DNA of 64,000 bases from assembly GCF_030398385.1 (NCBI RefSeq), contig NZ_JAOAOQ010000027.1, positions 4,882 to 68,881 on the forward strand. The letters run 5' to 3'. Within the stretch, counting starts at the first letter, position 1; every line of letters begins with the position of its first letter. The stretch comes from Aquibium sp. ELW1220. GTDB taxonomy: Bacteria; Pseudomonadota; Alphaproteobacteria; Rhizobiales; Rhizobiaceae. Under the pieces are notes generated by a model. That model saw only the letters and a program-made list of their open reading frames with translations. It was not told the DNA's origin and made no database searches. Of the stretch, positions 25,755 to 33,336 are shown one piece after another. The position numbers and the translations under genes were made by a program.

Positions 25755-27371
25755 TCAGCCCGGCGTCCAGGCCACGGCCGGGCGGCCGCGCTCGACGATG
25801 TAGAAACCATCGGCGTCGAGCCGCTGCCAGGCGCCGGCCTCGCCGTCGGGCCAGAGCACGCGCAGCTCGGCGGACGTCGCCTCGCCCAACCCGAAATGCC
25901 GCCATCCGGCCTGGCCGGACGCATGCCCCCCGCCGACCGTCACCTCGCGCCGCTGGACGCGATCGCCCGTGCGGACCTCGATCCAGGCGCCGATCGCATC
26001 GCGGTTGCCGCCCGGCTGTCGCAGTTCAAGCTGGAGCCAGCGGCCCGGCAGAGCCTCGGCGCTGCGCCAGACCTGCGCGGACGTCCAGCGGTTCACCACC
26101 AGCATGTCGAGCCGTCCGTCGAGGTTGAAGTCGGCGAGCGCCCCGCCGCGGCCGATCGCGGTGCTGGCGACGCCGGCCGTGTCACCGGCTTCGAGGAAGG
26201 TGCCGTCCGGCTTCTGCAGCAGGAGATTGTTGGGGTCCTCAGCCGCGAAATCGGGCATTTCGGCGACATTGCCCTTGACGACGAAGAGATCCGCCCGGCC
26301 GTCATTGTTGACGTCGTCGAACTGCGCATGCCAGGCGGTCGACGGCTTGACCATGTCCCCGACATAGGGGCGGTGGGCGGTGACGCCGCGCGCGAAGGCG
26401 ACGTCCTTGAAATCCGGCAGCGGCCCGCCGGCCGCAACGGGATCGGAAAGCGCCTGCAGCTTGTTGTCGGCCATGCTGGTCAGGAAATATTCGGGGTAGC
26501 CGTCGAGATCGACATCGTGGCTGGCGATGCCCATGCCCCAGATCTTGAGCGACTTCCACCCGTCGGAGGGTCCGTAGACGGTCGCGGCCTCGCCCGGCGC
26601 CAGACGCCAGAGCTGCTCCTGGCCACCCTTGTAGTACTCGCGGTCGTTGGAGACACGCAGGTCGGGCCTGCCCGACCGGTTCCAGTCGGTGAACAGGATG
26701 GAGAGCGCGCAGTAGCTGGGCACCAGCGGCTGCGGCGGGGCGAACGCCATCGCTGCGGCACCGGCCGGTCGGTGCAGCGAGTTGTCGGTGCAGGAGCCCC
26801 AGGGAAACGCCTCCTCCTTGCGGTCGATGTAGTTGCCGACGGCGAGCGTCGGCAAGGCCATGCCACGCTCCCAGGTCGCAGCGAAAGCCGTCGACCAGGC
26901 GTCGCCGCCGTCGAAGCCCCAGGCCTCGTTGGCGCGCTCGAACCGGCATTGGCCCAGCCCGCGCATGGCGAGGTTCTCGCCGACGCGCAGCAGCACGACG
27001 TCCTGGATGCCGTCGCCGTCGACGTCGAGCGGCCAGGCTCCGGAGACGCCCTCGACTTCGAGGCCGCTTTCCAACCGCTCGAAGCGCAGCGTGCCGCCGA
27101 CGTCGCTCGCGTTGCGGTACAGGGACGCCACCCCTGCCCCGCCCGCAATCAGTGCATCGGCCTTGCGGTCGCCGTCGCAGTCGAACACGGCCGTGCCGCC
27201 GCCGACCATGTATTCCCATTCGCCGGCATAGACGGTGTCAATGCCGGACGACGCCGTCTCCTCGACGAAACGGGGGACGACGACCGCCTCCTGCGCCGCG
27301 GCTTGCGCCGCCGCGAGCAGGGACGCGGCCGCCAGCAGCGGCAGGAGCCGACGGGTGTGGCGAGCGGTCAA
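25755..27371 (-). CDS. CRTAC1-family VCBS/FG-GAP repeat protein with ASPIC/UnbV domain
   Basis: 538-residue exported protein. Signal peptide MTARHTRRLLPLLAAASLLA, then a beta-propeller of calcium-binding repeats with DxDxDG loops (FDCDGDRKADALI, LDVDGDGIQDVVLL, HDVDLDGYPEYFL, DDVNNDGRADLFVV, ADFNLDGRLDMLVV). A C-terminal ASPIC/UnbV segment follows (AIGAWIEVRTGDRVQRREVT ... HFGLGEATSAELRVLWPDG). Its ATG overlaps the stop of the haloperoxidase-like gene by 4 nt, so the two are translationally coupled. The enzymatic role is unknown; a scaffold or partner for the peroxidase is an inference. Confidence 0.88.
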   Translation of the reverse strand: MTARHTRRLLPLLAAASLLAAAQAAAQEAVVVPRFVEETASSGIDTVYAGEWEYMVGGGTAVFDCDGDRKADALIAGGAGVASLYRNASDVGGTLRFERLESGLEVEGVSGAWPLDVDGDGIQDVVLLRVGENLAMRGLGQCRFERANEAWGFDGGDAWSTAFAATWERGMALPTLAVGNYIDRKEEAFPWGSCTDNSLHRPAGAAAMAFAPPQPLVPSYCALSILFTDWNRSGRPDLRVSNDREYYKGGQEQLWRLAPGEAATVYGPSDGWKSLKIWGMGIASHDVDLDGYPEYFLTSMADNKLQALSDPVAAGGPLPDFKDVAFARGVTAHRPYVGDMVKPSTAWHAQFDDVNNDGRADLFVVKGNVAEMPDFAAEDPNNLLLQKPDGTFLEAGDTAGVASTAIGRGGALADFNLDGRLDMLVVNRWTSAQVWRSAEALPGRWLQLELRQPGGNRDAIGAWIEVRTGDRVQRREVTVGGGHASGQAGWRHFGLGEATSAELRVLWPDGEAGAWQRLDADGFYIVERGRPAVAWTPG

Positions 27372-28687
27372 TTCCGGGTCCTCAGGGCCGTCACGTAGGC
27401 GCCGATGCAGCGGCCCTGCTCGAGCCCGCGCTCGATGGCGGCGCGGAAATGAATGCCGCCATAGAGACGCGACAGCGCGGCTTCCTCCGCCGCCGCCCAG
27501 AAACTCGCATAGGAGCGCGCCGGCAGTCCGTCGTCGACATGGGTGGCGTCCTCAAACGCGCGATCGGCGCCGAAGAGCCCGGCGAGAACCGCCGCTGCGG
27601 CACCGGACTGCGTGCTGTGGCCGCTCGGATATTCCGGGAAGGGCGGGGTGATGAGGATCGGCTCCCATTTCGGATCGATGACGCGGTGGATGTAGGTGAC
27701 CGGGCGGATCAGGTCATATTCGAACTTGGCGTGCCAGCAGCCGATGAAGGCATCGGCCATGCCGGTGCCGAGCAGCGCGAGAGCCTCGGCCGTTCGGGCC
27801 GCGTCGGCGCCGTCATCCTCCAGGACCTGCAGCGCGATCGAGATCCAGTGGCCGGGCGGCGTGGGCGAGAGCATGGGATCGTCGGACCAGAAGCGCGCGA
27901 TTTCCCGCTGCTCGGGCGTGAGATCGCGCACGGTGCGGTATACCTCCGCCGCCTCGCGGTAGAACGCGCTGCCGGGGTCTTCCGAATAGGCGGGGGGCGC
28001 AGGGATGCCGCAGGCGCTTCCGTCGGGCATCGCGAAGGTCCGGTTCGATCCCCAGCCGGGCAGGAGCGGCGCCTGCTGCTGGGCGACGAGGCTTGTGGGA
28101 ACCCAGGCGTCCGGCGCGGCGCGCGGCCGGTAGGTCGCCGGAAACCCCATGTTCTCGACGACCGCGCCGCCATCGCCGCGCGACCAGGCGAGGATGTGGG
28201 CGGCGATCGCCTGCCCGTGCGCTTCGCTGCGCGCGACGGTTCCGGCGGGAAGGCCCGCGGCTGCCTTTGCCTGCAGCTTCTTGCCGAAGGACGAGATGGC
28301 GCGCTGGCCTGTCGGCCCGGTGTTGGAAAAGAGCTCGCGGACCACGTCGGCCATCGCTGCCTGGACGACGACCGCATCGGCATAGTCCCGTCCGCCTTCG
28401 CGCGACGGCAGGGGCTCAAGGCCGTTGAGCTGGCCGGCGAGCGAGTTCAGCCGCGCGTCGCCGGTGGCGAGCGCCTCGAAGGCGGCGATGCCGAGATAGG
28501 CGAAGGCACGGCTGGCGACCGGCGGCGAATAGGTCGGCGTGTGCCGGACGAGCTCGAGGGTGAGGCGGTACCAGTCGCGGATCGGCTCGACCGCGGCGCG
28601 GTCGTCCGCTCGGGCGGCCGACGCGACGCCGAACAGGGCCAGAACGAGGATGACGAACGGGGCGACGATCCTGCCAAGCAAAGCCAT
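27368..28687 (-). CDS. Vanadium-dependent haloperoxidase / PAP2-superfamily protein
   Basis: 439 residues from MALLGRIVAPFVILVLALFG at 28687, with GGGGAGGATC upstream and a signal peptide ending near SAARA. All-helical fold with the vanadate/phosphate-binding triplet visible in order: the KFEYDLIRPVTYIH segment (Lys-Arg), EYPSGHSTQSGAAAAVLAGL (Ser-Gly-His) and SRLYGGIHFRAAIERGLEQG (Arg-His). It is likely periplasmic. Family members either oxidise halides with peroxide or hydrolyse phosphate. The coupling to a CRTAC1 protein is typical of the haloperoxidase-like branch. Halide preference cannot be read. Confidence 0.85.
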   Translation of the reverse strand: MALLGRIVAPFVILVLALFGVASAARADDRAAVEPIRDWYRLTLELVRHTPTYSPPVASRAFAYLGIAAFEALATGDARLNSLAGQLNGLEPLPSREGGRDYADAVVVQAAMADVVRELFSNTGPTGQRAISSFGKKLQAKAAAGLPAGTVARSEAHGQAIAAHILAWSRGDGGAVVENMGFPATYRPRAAPDAWVPTSLVAQQQAPLLPGWGSNRTFAMPDGSACGIPAPPAYSEDPGSAFYREAAEVYRTVRDLTPEQREIARFWSDDPMLSPTPPGHWISIALQVLEDDGADAARTAEALALLGTGMADAFIGCWHAKFEYDLIRPVTYIHRVIDPKWEPILITPPFPEYPSGHSTQSGAAAAVLAGLFGADRAFEDATHVDDGLPARSYASFWAAAEEAALSRLYGGIHFRAAIERGLEQGRCIGAYVTALRTRN

Positions 28688-28801
28688 CGATGATCCTCCC
28701 CACCGGCCCGAACGGCCGCGCGGGGAAGAAAGCACAGCCGGGAGGGAAAGGACAAGGGCGGGCGGGGGCAAGCGCCGCTCCGGCACCTCCGGCTCCGCCC
28801 A

Positions 28802-29134
28802 TCACCCCGCGGCGCGGTCGATCACTTCCTCCGCCCACTGGTTGAGGCTCTTTCCGGAAAGCTCGGCCGCGAGGGCTGCCTTGCGGTGCACCTCCGGGCT
28901 GACGCGGAACATCATCTTGCCCGAATAGGGCTTCTGCGGTTCCTTTCCGATCCTGGCGCAGGTTTCGAGATAGTCGTCCACGGCTTCGTGGAAGGCTGTC
29001 CGCAACGCCTCGACGTTGTCTGCATGAAAACCAACGCCGTCCCGGATGCCCGCGATCTGGCCGAACAGGATCCCGTCCTCGTCGTCATACTCAATGCGGG
29101 CAGAATAGCCCTTGAAGGTCATCACGTTGTTCAT
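28802..29134 (-). CDS. hicB: HicB-family antitoxin
   Basis: 110 residues. The N-terminal HicB fold (FKGYSARIEYDDEDGILFGQ) has the typical AFHEAVDDYLETCARIGKEP helix. The C-terminal ribbon-helix-helix DNA-binding part is FRVSPEVHRKAALAAELSGK then SLNQWAEEVI. It neutralises HicA and represses the operon. Its ATG overlaps the hicA stop (29131-29134), giving the toxin-first order. The pair is near-canonical and probably functional. Confidence 0.92.
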   Translation of the reverse strand: MNNVMTFKGYSARIEYDDEDGILFGQIAGIRDGVGFHADNVEALRTAFHEAVDDYLETCARIGKEPQKPYSGKMMFRVSPEVHRKAALAAELSGKSLNQWAEEVIDRAAG

Positions 29135-29385
29135 GGCTTGATTCCCAACCTGATCAGGAACGCCCGGGCGGCACGCACCTGATAGCGCTTTGCTTCCTTG
29201 GCCGGATGGGGACGATGAAAGCTCTCGACCTCACCATCCTTCTCGAAACGAACACGAGAGCCGTTTCCCTCGACGATCCGGCATCCGACCGCAACGAGCA
29301 GGCTTTCCACGGCAGTCCATTCTAAGGCGCCCGATACCGGGTCCTTGAAAAGCGTCGCGAGGGTCTTCCGCTGCTTTCCGTTCAT
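29131..29385 (-). CDS. hicA: HicA-family mRNA interferase toxin
   Basis: 84 residues from MNGKQRKTLATLFKDP at 29385. Double-stranded RNA-binding-like fold: WTAVESLLVAVGCRIVEGNG, SRVRFEKDGEVESFHRPHP, then YQVRAARAFLIRLGIKP. In this subfamily the FHRPHP histidines are conserved, and the GSH motif of classical HicA is GSR. HicA cleaves mRNA and is held in check by HicB. The ATG begins 6 nt after a good -10 box, so the mRNA may be leaderless. Confidence 0.9.
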   Translation of the reverse strand: MNGKQRKTLATLFKDPVSGALEWTAVESLLVAVGCRIVEGNGSRVRFEKDGEVESFHRPHPAKEAKRYQVRAARAFLIRLGIKP

Positions 29386-29391
29386 GGCAGC

Positions 29392-29420
29392 AATATACCG
29401 GCTGCTAGCACTTCGTGCAA
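29392..29420 (-). promoter_or_regulatory. Sigma-70 promoter of hicAB with overlapping inverted repeat
   Basis: Minus strand TTGCAC (29420-29415), 17-nt spacer, TATATT (29397-29392). The predicted start point falls at or next to the hicA ATG. GCAC-TTC-GTGC (29408-29418) overlaps the -35 and is a candidate HicB operator. Confidence 0.65.
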
Positions 29421-29444
29421 GCATCTGCGGTTCGTGCTCGCGTC

Positions 29445-29530
29445 ACGCCGATGGCGTAGCCGGAGCGGAGGATGGTACGGATGACGTCGGGCATGCGGCC
29501 GTTGTTGACAGACTTGCGCGGGCGCCCGAA
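29445..29530 (-). repeat. Degenerate duplicate of the phoB 3' end
   Basis: About 85 bp match the last codons of phoB (29768-29860) with roughly 90% identity, including 32 identical bases in a row. In frame the copy still reads RKSVNNGRMPDVIRTI followed by a changed tail. It lies downstream of intact phoB, 240 bp away. A second copy of a gene's 3' end on the far side of foreign-looking DNA is what site-specific integration leaves. Confidence 0.75.
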
Positions 29531-29767
29531 AGGCTCAGCGAGCGGGATGCTGGTGACCGGGAATGATCAATACCAGGAGAGCTGGTTCTTCGGCAGGCGT
29601 CCGCTCGGATCGAAGACCTCGACGCGGTGGGGACACCAGAGCGCCCGTGGGCGGCGAAACCGAAACGACATTCATTGCCCGACTCCCTGCCCCGACTTGA
29701 GACAAAACTGCCCCGATTTGAGACAAAACATAGGGCAGTACGGTTAGGACTCCAAGGGTCCGCCCCC
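29531..29767. other. Remnant segment between phoB and its duplicated tail
   Basis: It has no complete gene. It contains a 34-codon minus-strand ORF (29671-29567, ending LPKNQLSWY) and a tandem 21-bp repeat. The ORF resembles the end or start of a lost coding region, but I do not recognise the family. It is probably what is left of an integrated element or insertion sequence. Confidence 0.5.
29688..29729. repeat. Tandem 21-bp repeat (two copies)
   Basis: Two adjacent copies of TGCCCCGA[C/T]TTGAGACAAAAC (29688-29708 and 29709-29729) differing at one base. Direct repeats with a GAGACAAAAC core resemble the multiple terminal transposase sites of some insertion sequences. That reading is inference. 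Confidence 0.75.
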
Positions 29768-30457
29768 TCACGCCTCGCGGATGGCGTAGCCGGCGCCGCG
29801 GATGGTGCGGATGACGTCGGGCATGCGGCCGTTGTTGACGGCCTTGCGCAGGCGCCCGACATGGACGTCGACGGTGCGCTCGTCGATGTAGATCGTCTCG
29901 CCCCAGACATTGTCGAGAAGCTGGCCGCGCGAAAAGACGCGACCGGGATGCTGCATCAGGAATTCGAGCAGGCGGAACTCGGTCGGGCCGAGCTTGATCT
30001 CGGCCTTGCGGCGGTAGACCCGGTGCGCCTCGCGGTCGAGCACGATGTCGCCGACCTTGAGCACGGAAGACAGCACTTCGGGCTTGGCACGGCGCAGCAG
30101 CGCCCGGACGCGGGCGACGAATTCGGGCGTCGAGAAGGGCTTGACCAGATAGTCGTCGGCGCCGGTGGACAGGCCGCGGACGCGGTCGCTCTCCTCGCCG
30201 CGGGCCGTCAGCATGATGATCGGGAGGCGCTCCGTCTCGGGCCGCATCCGCAGGCGGCGGCACAGCTCGATGCCGGAAATGCCGGGCACCATCCAGTCGA
30301 GGACGAGCAGATCCGGCACGCTCTCCTGCAGCCGGATCTCGGCCTCGTCGCCCCGGGTGATGATCTCGACCTGGTAGCCCTCGGCCTCGAGGTTGTATTT
30401 CAGGAGGACGCAGAGCGGCTCCTCGTCCTCCACGACCATCACCTTGGCGGCGATCAT
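29768..30457 (-). CDS. phoB: Phosphate regulon response regulator PhoB
   Basis: 229 residues. N-terminal receiver with E-D pocket (VVEDEEPL), phosphoacceptor Asp in LLVLDWMVPGISGIE and Lys in DYLVKPFSTPE. C-terminal OmpR-type winged helix with GPTEFRLLEFLMQHPGRVFS, then VDVHVGRLRKAVNNGRMPDV. It activates Pho-box promoters under phosphate limitation. Last gene of the pstSCAB-phoU-phoB run, 14 nt after phoU. Its 3' end is duplicated downstream. Confidence 0.97.
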   Translation of the reverse strand: MIAAKVMVVEDEEPLCVLLKYNLEAEGYQVEIITRGDEAEIRLQESVPDLLVLDWMVPGISGIELCRRLRMRPETERLPIIMLTARGEESDRVRGLSTGADDYLVKPFSTPEFVARVRALLRRAKPEVLSSVLKVGDIVLDREAHRVYRRKAEIKLGPTEFRLLEFLMQHPGRVFSRGQLLDNVWGETIYIDERTVDVHVGRLRKAVNNGRMPDVIRTIRGAGYAIREA

Positions 30458-30471
30458 CTATCCGTCGTCCT

Positions 30472-31179
30472 TCAGGCAGTGGCGTCGGAGACGGCGGTCT
30501 CGTCGACGCGCGGACGGGACATCGGCAGCTGCCGGCCCGTCATGACGTAGTAGGCGTTCTCGGCGATGTTGGTGACGTGGTCGCCGATGCGCTCGAGGTT
30601 CTTGGCGCAGAACAGGAGGTGCGTGCAGGCGGTGATGTTGCGCGGATCCTCCATCATGTAGGTGAGGAGTTCGCGGAAGATCGCCGTGTACTGGATGTCG
30701 ATCTTCTCGTCGTCGGCACGCAGCGCGGGCAGTTCCTCGGCGCGGCGCTCGGCATAGAGCGCCACGACGCCGCTGACCTGGTCGTGCACCAGCGAGGCCA
30801 TCGAATCGATCGAGTGCGACAGCGGCTTGGGCGTCGCCGACTGGCCGACAGCGCCGACCCGCTTGGCGATGTTCTTGGCGAGATCGCCGACGCGCTCGAG
30901 GTCGGCGGCCATGCGGATGGCCGAGACGACGGCGCGCAGATCCTGCGCCATCGGCTGGCGCCGGGCGATCAGCGTGATCGCCTGCTCGTCGAGCTCGCGC
31001 TGCTTGGCGTCCATGATGGCGTCGTCGGAGATGATGCGCTGCGCCAGCGCATTGTCCGACGACAGGAGCGCACGGGTGGCGTCGGCGACCATCGAGGCCG
31101 ACAGCGCGCCCATCTCGCGGATCAGCCTGTCGATGGATTCGAGTTCCTGGTCGAAGGAGGCAACGGTGTGCTCACCCAT
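30472..31179 (-). CDS. phoU: Phosphate signalling complex protein PhoU
   Basis: 235 residues forming two repeated three-helix PhoU bundles. Metal-binding motifs appear as DAIMDAKQRELDEQ and RMAADLERVGDLAKNIAKR in the first repeat, and HLLFCAKNLERIGDHVTNIA in the second. PhoU links the Pst transporter to the PhoR-type kinase and shuts the regulon off when phosphate is plentiful. It lies between pstB and phoB in the operon. Confidence 0.97.
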   Translation of the reverse strand: MGEHTVASFDQELESIDRLIREMGALSASMVADATRALLSSDNALAQRIISDDAIMDAKQRELDEQAITLIARRQPMAQDLRAVVSAIRMAADLERVGDLAKNIAKRVGAVGQSATPKPLSHSIDSMASLVHDQVSGVVALYAERRAEELPALRADDEKIDIQYTAIFRELLTYMMEDPRNITACTHLLFCAKNLERIGDHVTNIAENAYYVMTGRQLPMSRPRVDETAVSDATA

Positions 31180-31207
31180 GGTCTGTCCTCGTCTTTCTGG
31201 ACCGGCG

Positions 31208-32023
31208 TCAGCCGAAGCGGCCGGTGATGTAGTCCTGGGTGCGCTTGTCGTCGGGGTTGGTGAACATCTTGTCGGTCGGCCCCTCCTCGACGAGGTAGCC
31301 GATGTGGAACATGGCGGTGCGCTGCGACACGCGCGCCGCCTGCTGCATCGAGTGCGTCACGATCACGATGGTGTAGTTCTGGCGCAGTTCGTCGATCAGC
31401 TCCTCCACCTTGGCGGTGGCGATCGGATCGAGCGCCGAGCAGGGCTCGTCCATCAGGATCACCTCGGGCGACACCGCGATGGCGCGGGCGATGCACAGGC
31501 GCTGCTGCTGGCCGCCGGACAGGCCGGTGCCGGATTCCTGCAGGCGGTCCTTCACCTCGTCCCAGATCGCGGCCTTGCGCAGGCTCTTCTCGACCACCTC
31601 GTCCATCTCGGCCTTCGACTTGGTCAGGCCGTGGATGCGTGGGCCGTAGGCGATGTTCTCGTAGATCGACTTCGGGAACGGATTCGGCTTCTGGAACACC
31701 ATGCCGACGCGGGCGCGAAGCTCGACGACGTCGATGGAGGGATCGTAGACGTCCTCCTGGTCGAGCGTGATCTTGCCGCCGACGCGGCAGCCGTCGATCG
31801 TGTCGTTCATGCGGTTGAGGCAGCGCAGGAAGGTTGACTTGCCGCAGCCCGACGGGCCGATCAGCGCGGTCACCTGGCGCTCGGGCACCGCGAGATCGAC
31901 GCCGTACAGCGCCTGCTTCTCGCCGTAGTGCACGGTGACCTTGTCACCGCGAATCTTGATCCTGGGTTCGTTCGTCATGGGCGACAGCTTCTGCTCGATG
32001 GAGGCTTCGTTCAGCATGTTCAT
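31208..32023 (-). CDS. pstB: Phosphate ABC transporter ATP-binding protein PstB
   Basis: 271 residues, cytosolic ATPase of the high-affinity Pst system. Walker [12 protein letters not shown], the Q-loop [20 protein letters not shown] diagnostic for PstB, signature [17 protein letters not shown], Walker [16 protein letters not shown] and switch His in [14 protein letters not shown] are all intact. It follows pstA by 14 nt. The short N-terminal extension before EPRIKIRGD is normal for alphaproteobacteria. Confidence 0.98.
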   Translation of the reverse strand: MNMLNEASIEQKLSPMTNEPRIKIRGDKVTVHYGEKQALYGVDLAVPERQVTALIGPSGCGKSTFLRCLNRMNDTIDGCRVGGKITLDQEDVYDPSIDVVELRARVGMVFQKPNPFPKSIYENIAYGPRIHGLTKSKAEMDEVVEKSLRKAAIWDEVKDRLQESGTGLSGGQQQRLCIARAIAVSPEVILMDEPCSALDPIATAKVEELIDELRQNYTIVIVTHSMQQAARVSQRTAMFHIGYLVEEGPTDKMFTNPDDKRTQDYITGRFG

Positions 32024-32037
32024 GTCTTTCTACTCCA

Positions 32038-33336
32038 TTACCAGCGGCGCTCGAAGCGCTGCCTCAGGAAGATGGCGATCCCGTTCATCACGACGAGGAA
32101 ACCGAGCAGCACCAGAATGGCGGCCGAGGTTCGCGCCACGAAGCCGCGCTCGGGGCTGTCGGCCCAGATGTAGATCTGCGTCGGCAGGGCGGTCGAAGCT
32201 TCGAACACGCCCTCGGGCGGGCTGGTGATGAAGGCGTTCATGCCGATGAGCAGCAGCGGCGCCGTCTCGCCGAGCGCCTGGGCAAGACCGATGATCGTGC
32301 CGGTCATGATCGAGGGCATGGCGAGCGGCAGGATGTGGTGGAAGATCGCCTCGTGCTTCGATGCGCCGACGCCCAGCGCGGCTTCGCGGATCGACGAGGG
32401 AACCGAGGTCAGCGCGGCGCGCGTCACGATGATGATGGTCGGCAGCGTCATCAGCGCGAGCACCATGCCGCCGACGATCGGCGCCGAGCGCGGCAGGCCG
32501 AACGTGCCCAGGAACACGGCGAGGCCGAGGAGACCGAAAACCACGGAGGGCACCGCCGCGAGATTGTTGATGTTGATCTCGATCAGGTCGGTGATGCGGT
32601 TCTTCGGCGCGAACTCCTCGAGATAGATCGCGGCGGCGATGCCGACCGGGAAAGAGATGAGGAAGCAGACCAGAAGCAGCCAGAAGGAGCCGGAGATGGC
32701 GCCGGCCAGGCCGGCCAGCTCGGGGAAGCGGCTGTCCGAATTGAAGAGAAGGGCCCAGTTGAAGGGACGCGAGATCGCACCCTGCTGCTCCAGCGCATTG
32801 TAGAACTCGATCTGCTTGTCTGTAACCCGGCGCTGGTCTTCGGGCAGGTCGGTGTTCACGAGCCCCTTGGCCAGCTGGTCGAACGGATCCGACAGCGGCA
32901 CCACGAAGGTGGCCCTGCCGTCGAGCAGAGCCGGCTCGGCCAGGATCCGGTCACGGATCAGGAACGGCGCCGACGAGGTGAACAGCGAGAAGTAGTCGCG
33001 CTCGTCCGAACGCGAGAGTTCGCCGATGTCGTCACGCACGGCATCGCGGAAGATGTTGCGCCAGTTCGCTTCCATCGGGTTCTGGCGGTCGAACTCGGCG
33101 GCGCTGAAATCGATGTCGATCGTCACCATCGACTGCCTGAAGGCATTCGAGCCGGTGTAGATCAGGGTCCCGACCAGCGTGGCCAGGAAGCCGAGGGCGA
33201 AGGCGATGGCGACCATGCCGTAGATCTGCAGCCGGCGGTCGGCCGCGTAGCGGGCCTTGCGGCGCGCCGCCATGGCGTCCGACTTCCAGGCGACCAGACC
33301 GCCGGTGCCTGCCGGGGTGGCGTCCGAGATTGCCAT
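32038..33336 (-). CDS. pstA: Phosphate ABC transporter permease PstA
   Basis: 432 residues, longer than E. coli PstA (296). A large periplasmic insert after the first helix (about residues 65-205) is common to rhizobial PstA. The membrane core has the permease signature region EAALGVGASKHEAIFHHILP and later helices. A terminal helix IFLRQRFERRW closes the protein. It pairs with PstC to form the phosphate channel. Its ATG overlaps the pstC stop by one base (TGATG). Confidence 0.95.
   Translation of the reverse strand: MAISDATPAGTGGLVAWKSDAMAARRKARYAADRRLQIYGMVAIAFALGFLATLVGTLIYTGSNAFRQSMVTIDIDFSAAEFDRQNPMEANWRNIFRDAVRDDIGELSRSDERDYFSLFTSSAPFLIRDRILAEPALLDGRATFVVPLSDPFDQLAKGLVNTDLPEDQRRVTDKQIEFYNALEQQGAISRPFNWALLFNSDSRFPELAGLAGAISGSFWLLLVCFLISFPVGIAAAIYLEEFAPKNRITDLIEININNLAAVPSVVFGLLGLAVFLGTFGLPRSAPIVGGMVLALMTLPTIIIVTRAALTSVPSSIREAALGVGASKHEAIFHHILPLAMPSIMTGTIIGLAQALGETAPLLLIGMNAFITSPPEGVFEASTALPTQIYIWADSPERGFVARTSAAILVLLGFLVVMNGIAIFLRQRFERRW

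Noticed and set aside
29567-29671. The 34-codon ORF ending LPKNQLSWY as a functional gene
   Set aside because: It is very short, sits in apparent element debris, and has no recognised family. It is kept only as part of the remnant.
29445-29860. The phoB tail repeats as a CRISPR or tandem array
   Set aside because: There are only two imperfect copies, one of them inside a gene. There is no regular spacing.
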